The position numbers and the translations under genes are program-made. The notes beneath the pieces were generated by a model. The model was not told where the DNA came from. It saw nothing but the letters and a program-made list of their open reading frames with translations, and did no database searches. 64,000 nt of DNA from Gnetum montanum (lineage: Eukaryota > Streptophyta > Gnetopsida > Gnetales > Gnetaceae), in contig MNCI01002098.1 in the NCBI GenBank assembly GCA_015680685.1, positions 285,625 through 349,624 of the forward strand, read 5' to 3'. Each line of letters starts with the position of its first letter. Position 1 is the first letter of the stretch. Below are positions 35,491-47,809 of the stretch, piece by piece.

Positions 35491-37161
35491 GTTCCACGAC
35501 TATAAATTGATCTTTTCTTAAGGATTGAGAGACATAATGGAGGTCAAACTTTGTGGTTATGGATTTCCATTAGGATATATAGCTACTTTTATAGATGTTG
35601 GTTCTTATGGATCTGGGTATTTTGTCCTTACAAATTATGTTAACTTGGCTTCTGAAGAGGTAGTGTCTTCATTTCTTCAAAGAGAAGACTAGTGCTAGAC
35701 AATACTTCTCCACTTTAGTGTATTAGGTCTTGTGGGCTACTAATATGTGGCTAAGGTAGTATACAAACATTTCTATTGCATCATCATGTTTCTGATAGAA
35801 TAGGAAGGCCATGGATGTATCAAATATGGCAAGATAAATGTAAAATGGTTTACCCTCTTGTAGAGGATTGTACATAGTTATGTCAACTCTTGCTTAAGGT
35901 TTTCAAAGGCCTCTTGACATTGAGTTATTCACTCATAGTGAACTCCTTTCTTAAAAAACTGTTGCATGGACTGTAACTTATCTGTAAGCCTAGCGATAAA
36001 CCTATGAATAAACTATAATCTACCTTATAATCCTTGAAGCTTCTTAAGGTTGGTAGATGCTAAAAATTTGGATATGACCTTAACCATATCAGGATCTACA
36101 CGTATCCCTACTTTAGAGACTACAAAGCTAAGCATCTTACTAGTCTTGGCACCAAAGACATACTTCTTAGGATTGAGCCTAAGATCATATTTGAGGCATT
36201 GTTTAAGCACAAGATCTAGGTCATTAGCATGGTCATCAACTATCTTAGACTTCATGACTATGTCATCTATGTAATCATTAAGCAAACCTAACATGTAATC
36301 ACTAAAGATATAGGTCATGGCTCTTTGGTATGTTGCTTCCATGTTCTTAAGGCCAAAGGGCATCATGGTATAACAAAAAGTGCCCCATGCGGTCATAAAG
36401 GTTGTGCTAAGTTGGTGATCTAGGTTGATCCTAATTTGGTTATATATTAAGAATCCATCCATAAAGGATAGTAAATCATGTTTGGTTGTAGTATCGATAA
36501 GTTGATCAATACTAGACAAAGTCATCCTTGATAGTAACTTTATTTAGGTTTCAAAAATTAATACAAATATGAATACTCCCATTTTTCTTAGGGACTACCA
36601 CTATGTTGGATACCCATTTTTCATAATCAACAGTCCTAATGAAACCTTCTTGGTAGAGCTTTGAAATTTCATCCTAAATTGCTAAGGCCAAAGCATGTCT
36701 AATCCTACTCATTGTTTGCTTAACTAGTCTAATGCTAGGATTCAATATGATGTTGTGCTAGACTAGATGTGGGTCTAGGCTTGGCATATCTTCATATGAC
36801 TAGGAAAATGCCTTAATGTTGCTTTGTAAGATCTTGGTGATATTTGAGCACATTGAGGCTCTAGTGAGGAACTTAGTTTGAGGGTTTTCTTCTCACCATT
36901 ATATGTTATGATGGGAACCTCAACTAGAGAGTCTTCAGTTACGTCTCTTGCTTCTAAGTCAAGGGTTTTGGTTACATTTTTAGGCCATTCTAGAGGTTTC
37001 TCTATTGAGGGTATGTGTTCTACAAGATTCTCAAGCTCAAGATCTAGGAAATCAGGGTCGATACACCATTTTATATTATTGTGAGGTCCATGTAGACAAA
37101 AAGGGAAATTGATTTTTTCCCAGGTACTCATACTTTGATCTTGCATATCAACCAAAAGCAT
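35491..37161 (-). pseudogene. pol: Reverse transcriptase and RNase H of reverse Tat element
   Basis: The 128-codon open segment 37161-36775 is the pol N-terminus (MSTWEKINFPFCLHGP; PLEWPKNVTKTLDLEARD). After broken fingers (36770-36530) a 166-codon open segment 36525-36025 covers the palm: HDLLSFMDGFLIYNQIRI, TAWGTFCYTMMPFGLKN, and the catalytic YIDDIVMKSK (about 36268), followed by LRLNPKKYVFG. The YxDD motif is intact, unlike in the plus copy. RNase H follows: QCQEAFENLKQEL (35910), MFVYYLSHILVAH, YTKVEKYCLALVF (35690). Stops occur in the fingers and RNase H, so it is inactive. Confidence 0.85.
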
Positions 37162-37164
37162 ATT

Positions 37165-37960
37165 AAGTGATACTTAGTTTAAAGTGAATAAATAATGTTA
37201 AAATGACATAAAACATATGCAAATCTAATGCAATCAAGGCCATCCAAGATCATCAATGAGATAAGGTTAGTTTAGAAAAGTGCAATAGAGGTGAACAAAG
37301 ATCACATAAAGGTCAAGCAAGGGAAAGTATAAGAAGTAAGGCTACAAATGATCAATAAAGGTTACAATTTAGCTAGTTTAAGGCCTTAGCAGCCCATGAT
37401 GCTAGTTTATAGTCTTGGTAGACTATGATGCTAGTTTAAGGTTTTAATGGGCCATATTGCTAGTTTAGAGTCTTAGCGGACTATAGTGCCAGTTTCAGGT
37501 CTTAGCAGACGAGTTATGAAAGAGACACTTTTTTGATGTTTAAAATATAAGTAAAAATAAAGAAAGGTTGTAGGAAATAGGTAAAATTCCAAATAAACTT
37601 AGAATACATGCATAGGCTATGTGCATAAAGTGTAAAACAATAATTGCATAAAAAATATATAATAAAATATAAATGAAAAGTAAGGCTATATGTTATAGGA
37701 GCATGGGAAGGTTAAGGTGAACTTCACTTATGTAGATTCTTCCTAATCGTTGCAAGATTAGGGAGTGAGTAAGGCTTATTCTCCACAAGCTTGTATTTGC
37801 TATCCCCTTTGTTTATGATGTTAAAAGGGAGTTCATTCCGTAATGTATCCCATTACTTATCATTGTCACAATGGGCTATCTTTGGTTTTTACTCTTCATG
37901 GCTAGGAGCTTCTTCTTGAAGCTACACTTAAGACCCCTATTCTATGTCTATGTTGTTGAA
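37165..37960 (-). other. Pro-pol spacer of reverse Tat element with 29-bp minirepeats
   Basis: Non-coding spacer between protease and pol. At 37380-37510 (minus) four units of exactly 29 bp are seen (TAAACTAGCATCATGGGCTG...). In some Tat elements (Ogre type) the region between protease and reverse transcriptase contains an intron; I cannot confirm splice sites here. Confidence 0.6.
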
Positions 37961-38540
37961 AGTTAGGGAACCCATGTTGTCACCATGAATGATGATTTTT
38001 CCTCCCTCATAAGGAAGGTGAATTTCTTAATGGATGGGTGAGGACATAGCTTGTAACTGATCCAACTAAGGCCTACCTAGGATTAGGGTGAATCCTAGTG
38101 TCTCCTCCACCACCAACAAGTTTGTAGTTTTATGGAATTATTCTATAGCTACCAAATTCAAGGAGATAGACCCCTTGATGGCAAATCTTGATCCATGGAA
38201 GGAATTAAGAGCTTTAGTGGTTGTAGGTTATACTTTTTTAGTTAAACCCAAGCATTCAATGATGGTGGATGGGATGATGTTGGTTTCATCTTAATGATCA
38301 ACATGCACCCAATGTATTTTAAAATTGTTCTATGCATATGATTATGAATAAAGGGCCTATCTTCACTTCACCATTTTGGGGATTAGCCCTAATTTAGCAA
38401 TTGTGAAATGTTAAGGGTGTTGAATTCTCCTCCCTTGGTGATGGAGGAATCATCACTACATGGATGGCTTCCTTATTAGCAAGAATATTCTCACTAATGG
38501 GTATGAAGGTCAACATTTTGACTAGTGCCTCACGATGTGT
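37961..38540 (-). pseudogene. Protease of reverse Tat element
   Basis: On minus, TNIIPSTIIECLGLTKKV (38290-38235), AIKGSISLNLVAIE, then TLGFTLILGRP (38090) match the plus copy at 11420-11690. The catalytic Asp-Gly-Ser lies in a decayed stretch just before 38296 and is not legible in frame. Inactive. Confidence 0.6.
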
Positions 38541-40450
38541 GGTAGAAGTCATCATTAGGTCATACAAGCTTAGGGTTATGTTTTCCTACTTGAGGGATTG
38601 TTGACTTGGTCCATTACACTGAGAAAGTTTTTTTCATTGATGTTGGACTTGTCACCCCAGTTGTGCTTTACTTCCCAAAATGAGAACTTCAAGTTTAGGC
38701 TTTGGATATCGTGGCTCTCCCTTATTGTCTTGGTTATGGATTTAGAGTCCTCCTATGGCTTGTTGGGTTAAGGAGATGGGGTAAAGGAGGTCATGGGTAT
38801 AGCTAGAATTGGAGTGAGCTTTGGCGAACCCTCTTCTTTTTGTGCCTCCATCTGCTTATCTTCCTTGTTGTTAGTCCTATGCTTATGATTCTTCTTTTGG
38901 TTGGCTGTAGTTTTTTGGTTGTTATCCATTAGCTGTAAGGAAGAGGTAGTAGCATTGCCCATCATAGGAGGTCATTTTTCAATTGGTTGGGCTATAGTTG
39001 TTTGGGTTGTATTATGTTGGGAGACCTTGATCACAAAAGGTTCCCTCAAAGGCATTCGTGATGGTACTCACAATGAAGGGGGATATTGAGTTATGGGAAT
39101 TTGAAGAAGCCTTTTCATTGTAGAGGGATACTTGAATCATGAATGGTTCTCTGGTAGGTCTTCGATTATCATCGATGTTGAATGCTAAAATAACATAAGG
39201 GCTATCATTAGCATTCAATGGGTCTTTATAAACCTATATTGACTAGTTTTATGGTCAAATTGCATTAGAAGAATCTTAGAATAGTTCTCCCCTATCTATC
39301 ATTCTTTGCAAGTCATCCTTTAGTTCAAGGTAGAAGTTTGTATCATGACTAAGAAGTTAATGATAATGGTAAAAGTAGTCTAGCTTGAAGTATCTAGGTA
39401 ATTGGGGATCATCCTTCATTGCTTGAGTGGAATATTTGGCTATTTCGCATAGTTGCTTGTGTTTCTTTCAAGTGGATTAAGTCATTTGTTTATGTTGCAT
39501 GCGTACACTTCTTAATAGTTGATCTAGTAACTAAGATGATTTTAATGGAAATGTAGTATATTTAGACCTATTCTTCCTTTTGAAGTTAGGTCTATTTGCT
39601 ACTAATGTAGTGGTCCCAGAAGTTGATGATTGGTTATTGTGGTCATTGGTGGGGGCCTTAGGTGGATTGATCTTTGGCCCTTGGTTCATGATCTTTATTT
39701 CCTTGGTTATAGTTGCTATAGTAGTGTTGTTTTGTTTGATCTTATATTTCTCTCTTCGATTGTGTTGATTTTTATATGCTATGTAGGCTGGATCATGAAT
39801 GGCCTCCACGACATCCTCTATGTTTTTAGTTTGTGAGAATGCTTAGTTAGGAGACTGTGGATCATAGTAGTAGATTTTGGACTCTATGAAGTCATTAACT
39901 ACTCTCTTGAATATGGCTAACAAGTGGGCTTTGGTATTTCATTCAGTAGTCCATTCCAACACTGAATGAATTTTTGTTTGGGTTATTAGGGCCCCTGCTT
40001 AACCTTCATGAATTGGTCAAGAATTGTGTCAAGCTTCAAGTTATACTTGAAGTGGTTGACAAATTAGGCTAATAAGTCCTCCAAAGAGGATAGATATCCT
40101 CCAGGAAATGCACGATACCAATCAAGTGCTTTCCTAGTTAAAGAAATAGGAAAAATCCTTATGATGATATGAGGCCATGGATATAAGAGTAAAAATTTAG
40201 ATAAAAAGGTAATAAGGTGAGAATTGGGGTCACCTTTTTCATTATATTTGCTAAATTGAGGAATGGGGACACTAGGAGGAATTGTCAAGGGTGGGACTAC
40301 AAGACTTATGGGATCATCTTGGTAGAAGTTCATAATCTTAATAGTTTGTGTGGTAGAGGCTTTAAGCATCTTTAACTCCTCCATTAGGTTTAGATCATTT
40401 GGAGGACTTGAGCTTGGGTGGTCCCATAGGTTGCAAGGTCTGTACATAAG
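38541..40450 (-). pseudogene. gag: gag of reverse Tat element
   Basis: An open segment 40447-40064 of 127 codons holds LMEELKMLKASTTQTIKIM, VPIPQFSKYNEKGDPNSHL, SLTRKALDWYRAFPGGYLSS and LEDLLA, the main Tat gag domain. Further segments are 39809-39531 (AYKNQHNRREKYKIKQN; FKRKNRSKYTTFPLKSS), 39218-39012 (MNANDSPYVILAFNIDD) and 38965-38768 (basic, QMEAQKEEGSPKLTP). They are collinear with 9360-11380. Frameshifts and stops separate the segments. Confidence 0.8.
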
Positions 40451-42340
40451 GTCGTGGCATTTTTTGTAAGGCTTGTGGCCCCATTATAGGTTGCATGATA
40501 GAAGGAAGAGGTTGCGTTATGGTAGTGGCTTGTGGGCCAAACAAAGAAATTTAGGGGATGTTTTTTGGAATAGTCATCTAAGGATGTTTTCCAGCTCAGA
40601 TTCTACCTTAAATTCATCCTCCTCTTCCTATTGTTCCCCAAAGGTAGGCTTGTCATATTCATCTTTCATGGTAATCAATTGAGCTAGGATGCTAGAACAG
40701 ATGTTGTTAAGAGGAATTTATTCATGTAGGGAAGGGATGTACTCTTTCCCACTCTTGTGTATGAGCTCAAACTCCCTTTTAGCCTTGACTTCAATTCATG
40801 AAATTATCATGCTTGCCAGTATTTTGACATAAATGAAGTTAAACAATATTCATTTATGGCTGCAAAATTAGGACTCTCCCTCTAACTCTCAAAGATCACA
40901 TACACTCAATTATGGTAGGGTCTTTGGGATCATACACCCTCATGACTTGTTGGTTATGATCTTCGCTAGTGAAGGTAAAGGGAAATTTGGTGGACTTTCG
41001 AAAAGGCATGGCTATAGTGTTGAGAATTTATTAAGAATAGGCTATAAATGGTAAANGAAATTTGGTGGACTTTCGAAAAGGCATGGCTATAGTGTTGAGA
41101 ATTTATTAAGAATAGGCTATAAATGGTAAAATAGGAGTAAATACTAGTGAATGGAATTCAAAAACTCGTAGAGAAAATAAAAATGGCAAAAAATGATGTA
41201 CTTACTATAATTAGTAATTGGGGGATAAGGGGGATTTACCCCTTTACCAAAAATCGAGTGTTGGAAACATTGGCTTTAAACCTCACCCATGTTGGCCTCC
41301 AAACTACCTCTATGTTGGGTATGGTAAGGGGGAGGGAGGGAAAGAAAGTGGATGAGATAATGAAAATCTCACACCTTCTTATTCCAACATTTAAGAGAGG
41401 GGGGAAAGTTTGAAGACCAAAATGGAAACTTGATAGTTTCCATAGATGGTTTTGGTAGGCTACCAACTTTTACCAAAAAGGAGGGAAAAGTAGGCTTCAT
41501 TGGTATGGAAACCAACGTTAATTTAGTGATGAAGAATATGGCAACAAAAATTAAATGTTTATTAAGGCTTCCACACTAGGTTTGTTGTGGGAATTCATAG
41601 CAGATGTTGTAAAATTTCAATAGCCGAACCACTTGTAGCTTCCATGTTGAGGTTTTTGCTACAAGGGGGTAAAGGTAGTGTTGGTTTCCTCGGGAGTTTT
41701 GGCTTAAAAAAAAATAGAAAATTGATTTCAACTTGTAATAAAATTATATATGGCTATTAAATTGGTTTCAAACTTCATCAATGTTGGTCTCTTAATTTCT
41801 TCCATGTTGGGTATAGAAAAAGGGAAAAAAGAAGGGGGGCAGGGGGTGAGATGATGGGAATCTCACACCTCCTACCTTAATGTTGATGGGGGAAAAGTAT
41901 AAAAACAAAAGTGGAAACTTGGTATTTTTTTAACTAAAATTTTATTTTAGTTAGCTACCAATTTTCTCAACTTGGAAAACCTAGTAGGGGTGGAGGAGGA
42001 GGGGAAAGGAACTTCATGGAGGAGTTTAACCATCCACTTTTAGAAGCTAAAGGAATAAAGTTTTGGTAGTAAAAATAATAGGGATGAAGAGATATTAACA
42101 CTAGCCTTTGGCTATAAGATTCATAGCAATTGCTATGAAAAGTTAAAAGCCAACCACTTGTAACTTCCATGCTATAGTTTTGGTTAGAGGGGGTGGGGGT
42201 GGGAAAGATCAGCATTAATTCTTTAAAAGTTTTAGCTACAAAAATTAAAAAAAAAAAGCTTGCAAAATGGAAAAAAAAAAGACTAGATCTAGCCACAAAG
42301 TTTAGGCGAAGGCCTTTTCTTTAGTTCCAAGAAAAAATAT
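40451..42340 (-). other. Leader of reverse Tat element with a tandem duplication of about 490 bp
   Basis: Between the 5' LTR and gag there is no coding pattern. Two units with an offset of about 491 bp are visible: AAACCTCACCCATGTTGGCC at 41278 and AAACTTCATCAATGTTGGTC at 41769. Each is followed by CCATGTTGGGTA-like, GGGAATCTCACACC-like and GCTTCCATG-like blocks. The recurrent CATGTTGG motif recalls the hairpin array at 24.7-27.7 kb. An N lies at 41056. Confidence 0.65.
40982..41130. other. Exact 74-bp duplication around a single N (likely assembly join)
   Basis: The 74 bases at 40982-41055 are repeated exactly at 41057-41130 with N at 41056. This is the same signature as at 12619. Confidence 0.8.
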
Positions 42341-44009
42341 TGACTAAAAACCTCAATCATTGGAGAAAAACCAAGGATCCTCGGTGCAACCAATTCTTCA
42401 ATCCCAAATCCCTACGACCTCCATGATAAAAATGGGGTTTGAGGTGCCTTGGTTAGTTTGGTAGATCGACCAAGGACTTGAGATGTGAAATATGGAAATA
42501 TAAATAGATTTGAATAATGCATAAAAAATAAATTTATTTTTTAACACAAAACTCAAAACTCAAAACTTTATTGAGAAAGAATAAATAATAAGTTAGAGAA
42601 ATATATACAAATGATGCCTGGATAAGGAGAAAGGGGGTTTACTTATGCAAGAGTTCAAAGTCCATTGAAGCCAATGTGATCTACTCCATGATCTAGGTGC
42701 TAAGCCACTCCTAATGCTATTGAACCTTCCTTCACTATTGTAACCTCAGATCTAAAAGTTGGGTCACTGCTGGGGGTTGAGAAAGGTGGAAAATTTGGAT
42801 GCCAAATTACTCCATTTTGGGGTTTCGAAATCCTAGAAGTGTAGTGTTGACACCAAAAATTCACCAAATCTCAAGGCCACAATACTTCCATGTTGGGGTT
42901 CAAGAGAATGTAGTATGGAAACTTGTAAGAGCTCTTGAGTGCTTGAAAATGCCCCAAGTATGGAATTTTATGCATGAAAATTGCTTGCTAATGATGAACT
43001 TTATTGGAATTTTTGAATAAAAAATGATAAACTTGTTAAAATTCTAGAATTGTATAAGTGTTTAATGTTGTTAAAAATGCTCAACCAAAATAGCTTGTAT
43101 GCCAAAAGTTTCTGAAGTTGTAAATGATGTTGAAGGTTGGATTTTATAGGATCTTTGGGCCATGAATGGGACTACAAATTGACTATGATTTGGCTGCAAA
43201 TTGGTTGTTAAATGGCTATAAATTAGATACAAAATGGCCACAAATTTGATGTGAGTTTGCTGAAAATTGGTTGTCAAATTTAGGTAAGATGGATGCCCAA
43301 ATTTGGGGGGTTACTATACATAGCAAGTGCTTTCCCCCATGGCCATTCCATTAACTATAAATAGTAATTGGGACACACCTTTCATGCTAGAGATGAATCA
43401 TCCACAATAAGCTCTCCACCATGCTTGTTGAAGTGTTTGGTCAACATTGAAGTGCATGAAGTGATGAATTTTTTCTTTTGTGGCTTCCACACTAGGGGAT
43501 TGAATTTTCTATGCTGGGGAATAACTTTCATGTTGGGGGAAAAATTTCCAAGCTGAGGGGGAAAGGTTTCTAAGTTGGGGAGAGGGTGGGGGGTGTGGGG
43601 AACTTTCCAAGCTATTCATGTGGTCTCCACATTAAAGGAAAAAATTTTCCAAAACCCCCATCCTTCCATGCTGGGGGTAGTTGAGATCTACCCCCTTGCA
43701 TGTGTTTCTAGCTTAGAGAAATGTATACCCCTCATAAAACCCATCAAATTTCCTTTTTTTGGCATTCTAAAAGCCATTTGGACCCCCCAAGCCCAAATAT
43801 AGATACTAGGTGACTTTTTTCTTTGTTGGGGAATGAGGCTTTAACCAAATATGAGGCATTTTTCAGTTCCAAAAATATAAATTATGTGAAATTGCCCACT
43901 ATGGACTACAATTTTCACATTTACAATGAAGTTTTTCCTCAAGTGTCATGGAGTGAAAGCTACATGATGAAGATTGGCTAAAACATGCAAATTTTTGTGG
44001 TGTTTCAAT
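42341..44009 (-). mobile_element. 5' LTR of reverse Tat element, outer end missing
   Basis: It aligns with 31765-33518 from TGACTAAAAACC through TTTTTGTGGTGTTTC. The remaining roughly 85 bp present at the outer end of the other LTR are absent. It has the same G-rich minisatellite (43485-43620). Confidence 0.82.
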
Positions 44010-44677
44010 ATGACATGTATGCATTATAGTGTTATAACATGTCCTATTTGCGTAGTTTTCTTGTCCAGTTAGATTTGTGTTTGTAGGATGAAGCCTTGGA
44101 CCATCACAAGGGTGCACCTCATTATGGTAGTAAACCACCAAATGACCTCAATGCATAAGATTTGGTAAGTTTTTTTTTACAGTGCTAAGAGTGCTTATAC
44201 CATGGCCCTCCATATAGCACCACCTCTTGAGTCCAACATTACAGCCCAATCATAACCTTCCATACCTTGAAATATAATGTCAACCTATACTTGATGCTCA
44301 TGCACTATGGTCATATGAGATCTCTTTGTCATGCTCTCCTCTCAAGTCCACTTGAACGTAACACACTTCATTTAGTGGAAAAGCCCAAATTCCACCAAAC
44401 ATAACACATCTTGTTTGGTGGAAAAAACAAGTCTGTTGAGTGTAACACAACTCATTTAATGGGAAAACCATATCAAAATTAGCTTTCCAAATGAAACCCA
44501 ACCAAAAGTAAATTTTCAAAAGGCTAGATGGTCAATAAAGTTGTTAGCCTTCATGATCATCTCCTTAATGATCATATTTTTATCCCAATCATAGCCTTAT
44601 CCCATCATCACAAGCACTCTTTGACATGGTTTGACAAGACTAGATCAATTGTAGAGAAGGAATGTTTGTGGTAGACT
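44010..44677. other. Spacer between Tat LTRs with 43-bp repeats
   Basis: It begins with a 20-odd-bp match to the internal edge of a Tat element (44018-44038). At about 44350-44480, three units start GTAACACAC, ATAACACAT and GTAACACAA with a spacing near 43 bp, each with a GGTGGAAAA-like end. No gene seen. Confidence 0.5.
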
Positions 44678-46170
44678 TGTAGTGGTGTTTTGTATTCTTT
44701 GTTAGTGCCTCTTTGGTCAATCATCTAGACACCAAGAAATAAGGACCATTGAAACACCACAAAAATTTGCATGTTATAGCCATCATGTAGCTTTCACTCC
44801 ACAAAACTTAATGTAAAGCTTCATTGTAAATGTGAAGATTGTAATCCATGAGGGGCAATCTCACATATTCTATACTTTTGGGGCTAAGAAATGTCGCATA
44901 AGTGGTCAAAGCCTCATTCTGCAAGTGAAAAAAGTCACTTAGTATCTATATTTTAGCTTGGGGGGGGGGGGGGGCAAAATAAAAAATGCCTTTTGGAAAG
45001 CAAAAAATGGAAATTTGATGGGATTTATAGAGGGTATACACTTTTCTACCCTGAAAAGATCTGTAGGAGATAAATATCACCTACCTCCAATGTGGAGGGA
45101 TAGGGGTTTCCCCCTCAACATGGAAACTCTTCACCCCTAGTGTGGAAACCTCATGCCTCTTACCATGGAAGCTAAAAAAGCTAAATTTCACTCCATGTAC
45201 TTCAAGATTGACCAGCCACTTTAGTAAGCATGGTAGAAGGCTTAGCATGGAAGATTAATCTCTAGTGTAGAAGATGTGCCCCCATTACTATTTATAGTAA
45301 ATGGAATGGCCATGAGGATTTATCACTTACTATATATAGTAACCCCCAAAATTTGGGCACCCATCTCACTTGTACAAAGTAGAAAGTTACAACAAAAATT
45401 TGGGCACCCATCTCACTTGTACAAGGTAGAAAGTTGCAACAAAATTATAGCCAATTTTCAGTCATTGTGCAGCCAAATTATAGTCAAATTATAGCCATTT
45501 TAAATCACCATTCATGGCCTAAAAGCTATAATAACTAGCCCCAAACACCATCTATAGGTTCCAAATTTTTTTATTAGTTTGAGATTTTTAGCATTTCCAC
45601 ACTTGGGCATTTTCAAGCATTCAAGGATCCTTGCAATATCCCATGCTTGCATTCTCTTGAACCCTAGCATGGAAGCATTATAAATTTTGCTACCCCTTGA
45701 GACTTATTGATTTTTTGTGTCAATGCTACATTTCTAGGACTCCCAACCCCAAGCATGGAGCAATCTAGTAGCCAAATCTCTCACTTTTCTGATCCCCTAA
45801 GAGTAACCCAAATTGTAGATCTACAGTTTTGCAATAGAGGAGGTTTGAAAGCATATCACATAAAATTCAATAGGCTTTAAACTCCTACCCCAGTGAATCC
45901 TCCTTTACTTTCTCGTGAGAATTTCTTGTACACATTTCTGAAACTCATTCTTTCTTGTTTTAATAAAGTTTTATTTTGTGTGCAATCTTCATTTGCTTAC
46001 TATTTTATTGATCTGTAATCTTTTGCATTATATTTTCTCAACTCCCTATTTGTCATTTCGTAAGTCCTTGGGTTATCTACTAGACCATTTGGGGCACCTC
46101 GAATTCCATTTTTTGAAGGCCTTGCTACATTGGATCTATCAATTTTTCAGCAATTGATTTTTCTAATTGC
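44678..46170 (+). mobile_element. Third Tat LTR, plus orientation
   Basis: It starts TGTAGTGGTGTTTTGTATTC and follows the other two Tat LTRs in reverse complement. TATATATAG is at 45331, the tandem TTTGGGCACCCATCTCAC units are at 45351-45441 (47 bp period, twice), and AATAAAG lies near 45960. It contains 15 consecutive G at 44960-44974. The 3' end is placed between 46158 and 46175 by loss of similarity. It may be the 3' LTR of the interrupted plus-strand Tat copy or a solo LTR; no TSD found. Confidence 0.7.
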
Positions 46171-46175
46171 AACAT

Positions 46176-46633
46176 CTATTTTGGCTAAGAGGTCAACTAC
46201 CAATCATATGAAAATACCTAATCCTATATTATGAAATTATATTTTGTCCATTACCCTTTAGGTGTCCAATCTTGTAACACTTATTATATTTTGTCAATAA
46301 CTCTATAAGGGTTCATTATGTACTAGTAAAGTATATTTCATCCATAATTTCTTACCATTGTTTATCAATGTTTCCATCTTAAGATAAACTATATATGAAA
46401 ACAAAAAACTAAAAAAGCCAAGATTGAGGCTTGTGCCACTTATAAAGCATAATTTTATAATATGCCAAATAACTATTTTGTGAATATTTTTTGGTTAAAT
46501 TATATACAAACATATAATATATATAGATAAATTAGTAGCATAACATTCAACATTATATCTAAAAATAGGCTTGATTACTATCTTGTAAAATTCTCTTTAG
46601 CTTAATTGGGATTATTTTATTATATAAAACATT
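46176..46633 (-). pseudogene. LINE ORF2, C-terminal segment
   Basis: Minus-strand reading gives LYNKIIPIKLKRILQD near 46610 in one frame, then in another KLREFYKIVIKPIFRYNVEC. This corresponds to the segment downstream of the RT in plant RTE-type LINEs (...PLKLKGKFYRTAIRPAMLYG...). It joins in frame to 47537-47804 when the solo LTR and one TSD copy are ignored. It decays beyond about 46450. Confidence 0.7.
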
Positions 46634-47536
46634 ACTAGTGATGAGTGGTGGAGCAATCCCAACACTCTACCATACAAGTCACAAGTGCTCACACATGACC
46701 ACATGTTTATCTATTGATGGACAATGTAATTGTACTAGTAATTGATGTTAAGTTTGAGATCATTGTCTTCCCACTTCAAGTTAGTGATGTTCAAGTGTAT
46801 GGTTTAACTCTTAGTGAGGCATATGATTAGTTGATGTATTTAGGCTCATTTTAATCCTAAGCATAAACATAATTGAAATGAAGTGAAATGCTAAGTATAA
46901 GTAATGACAAGAATGTAAATCTATTCTAGCCTATAGTGATCAGCATTTGATCCTTGTTTACCATGCATGCTTTGGGCTCATGTAACCATTACTGGGATTA
47001 ACAAGTGAGTTTACTATCAAGAAAACCAAGTGAAATCACTATTGGGTTACCAAATGATTACACTTTAATGCTTGAAAATAGTCCTACTCATTTTGATTTA
47101 CCAATGAACAAGTAAAGTAAAGTACTTGGAAATGTAAATGATTAAATAGAAAAGCTAAAAAATTAAACTAAGTAAATAATTAAATCTAAGTGAATGTTGC
47201 AATGATGAGAAGTAATCATGATCTTTATTTTAGATAATGAATTATTCCCAAATACACTTCATTCAAATAAATATTTTAGACAACTACTAAACATCACACT
47301 GCAAGCATTCACTCTATTACTAACTATGAAAACAAACTTTAAGAGTCTTGCAAAGGGTTGAAATGAAACATTGTTGATCATGTGCCCAAGTGTTAGTATT
47401 TATAGCACTACACGCATCCTGAGACATCATATAAATGATGATATAGCATGGGTTATGACATCATATCTACAACATTGTTGCTAAAATATTGTAGATACAA
47501 TATTGTAGAGTAAGAAAAATTGAGTTTATCAACTAG
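46634..47536 (-). mobile_element. Solo LTR B (46639-47531) with TSD ACTAG
   Basis: An 893-bp reverse copy of LTR B from TGATGAGTGG (46639) to GTTTATCA (47531). It is flanked by ACTAG at 46634-46638 and 47532-47536. It sits inside the LINE reading frame. Confidence 0.9.
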
Positions 47537-47804
47537 GTTGTTTCCATTTTGACTATCCTATCTCAATCATGTTTTATACATCCTAACTCAATTTTATATT
47601 TATATTGTAAAATTTTTCTATACTTCTATTAAAATTGCATTCTATATATTTTATCTTACTTATATTGATATATAAGCCATTTGATTCTAGAGCATATTAT
47701 TGCTTTTCCATTATAGAAGTAATATTCACTCAAGATGTATCCACCAATAGAATAGCATTTTCAAATAGCATACACCAAGGGGTTTTATCATGTATTTTTT
47801 TAGG
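47537..47804 (-). pseudogene. LINE ORF2, reverse transcriptase palm segment
   Basis: On minus from 47804, the frame runs PWCMLFENAILLVDT, where intact RTE-type LINEs have FADD. The catalytic Asp pair is replaced by Glu-Asn-Ala. The frame continues through MAYISISKIKYIECNFN (the region that reads K-T-E-Y-M-E-C in relatives) to a W-K-W-type segment at 47540. It continues 53484 onward once the copia element is removed. Confidence 0.75.
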
Positions 47805-47809
47805 TAATT

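Larger units (their letters stand above)
31765..44009 (-). mobile_element. Nearly full-length Tat-type Ty3/gypsy element, reverse orientation (C2)
   Basis: Read on minus: 5' LTR 44009-42341 (outer end lacking about 85 bp), leader 42340-40450, gag 40450-38560, protease near 38350-37980, spacer with 29-bp minirepeats 37760-37165, pol 37161-33690, minirepeats, 3' LTR 33518-31765. It is about 12.2 kb. It interrupts the plus-strand Tat copy: a short segment after 44009 (ATGCATTATAGTGTTATAACA, 44018-44038) matches the sequence that lies just inside the 3' LTR of this element on minus (33519-33540) and so looks like the interrupted copy's continuation. No matching TSD was found. Confidence 0.8.
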
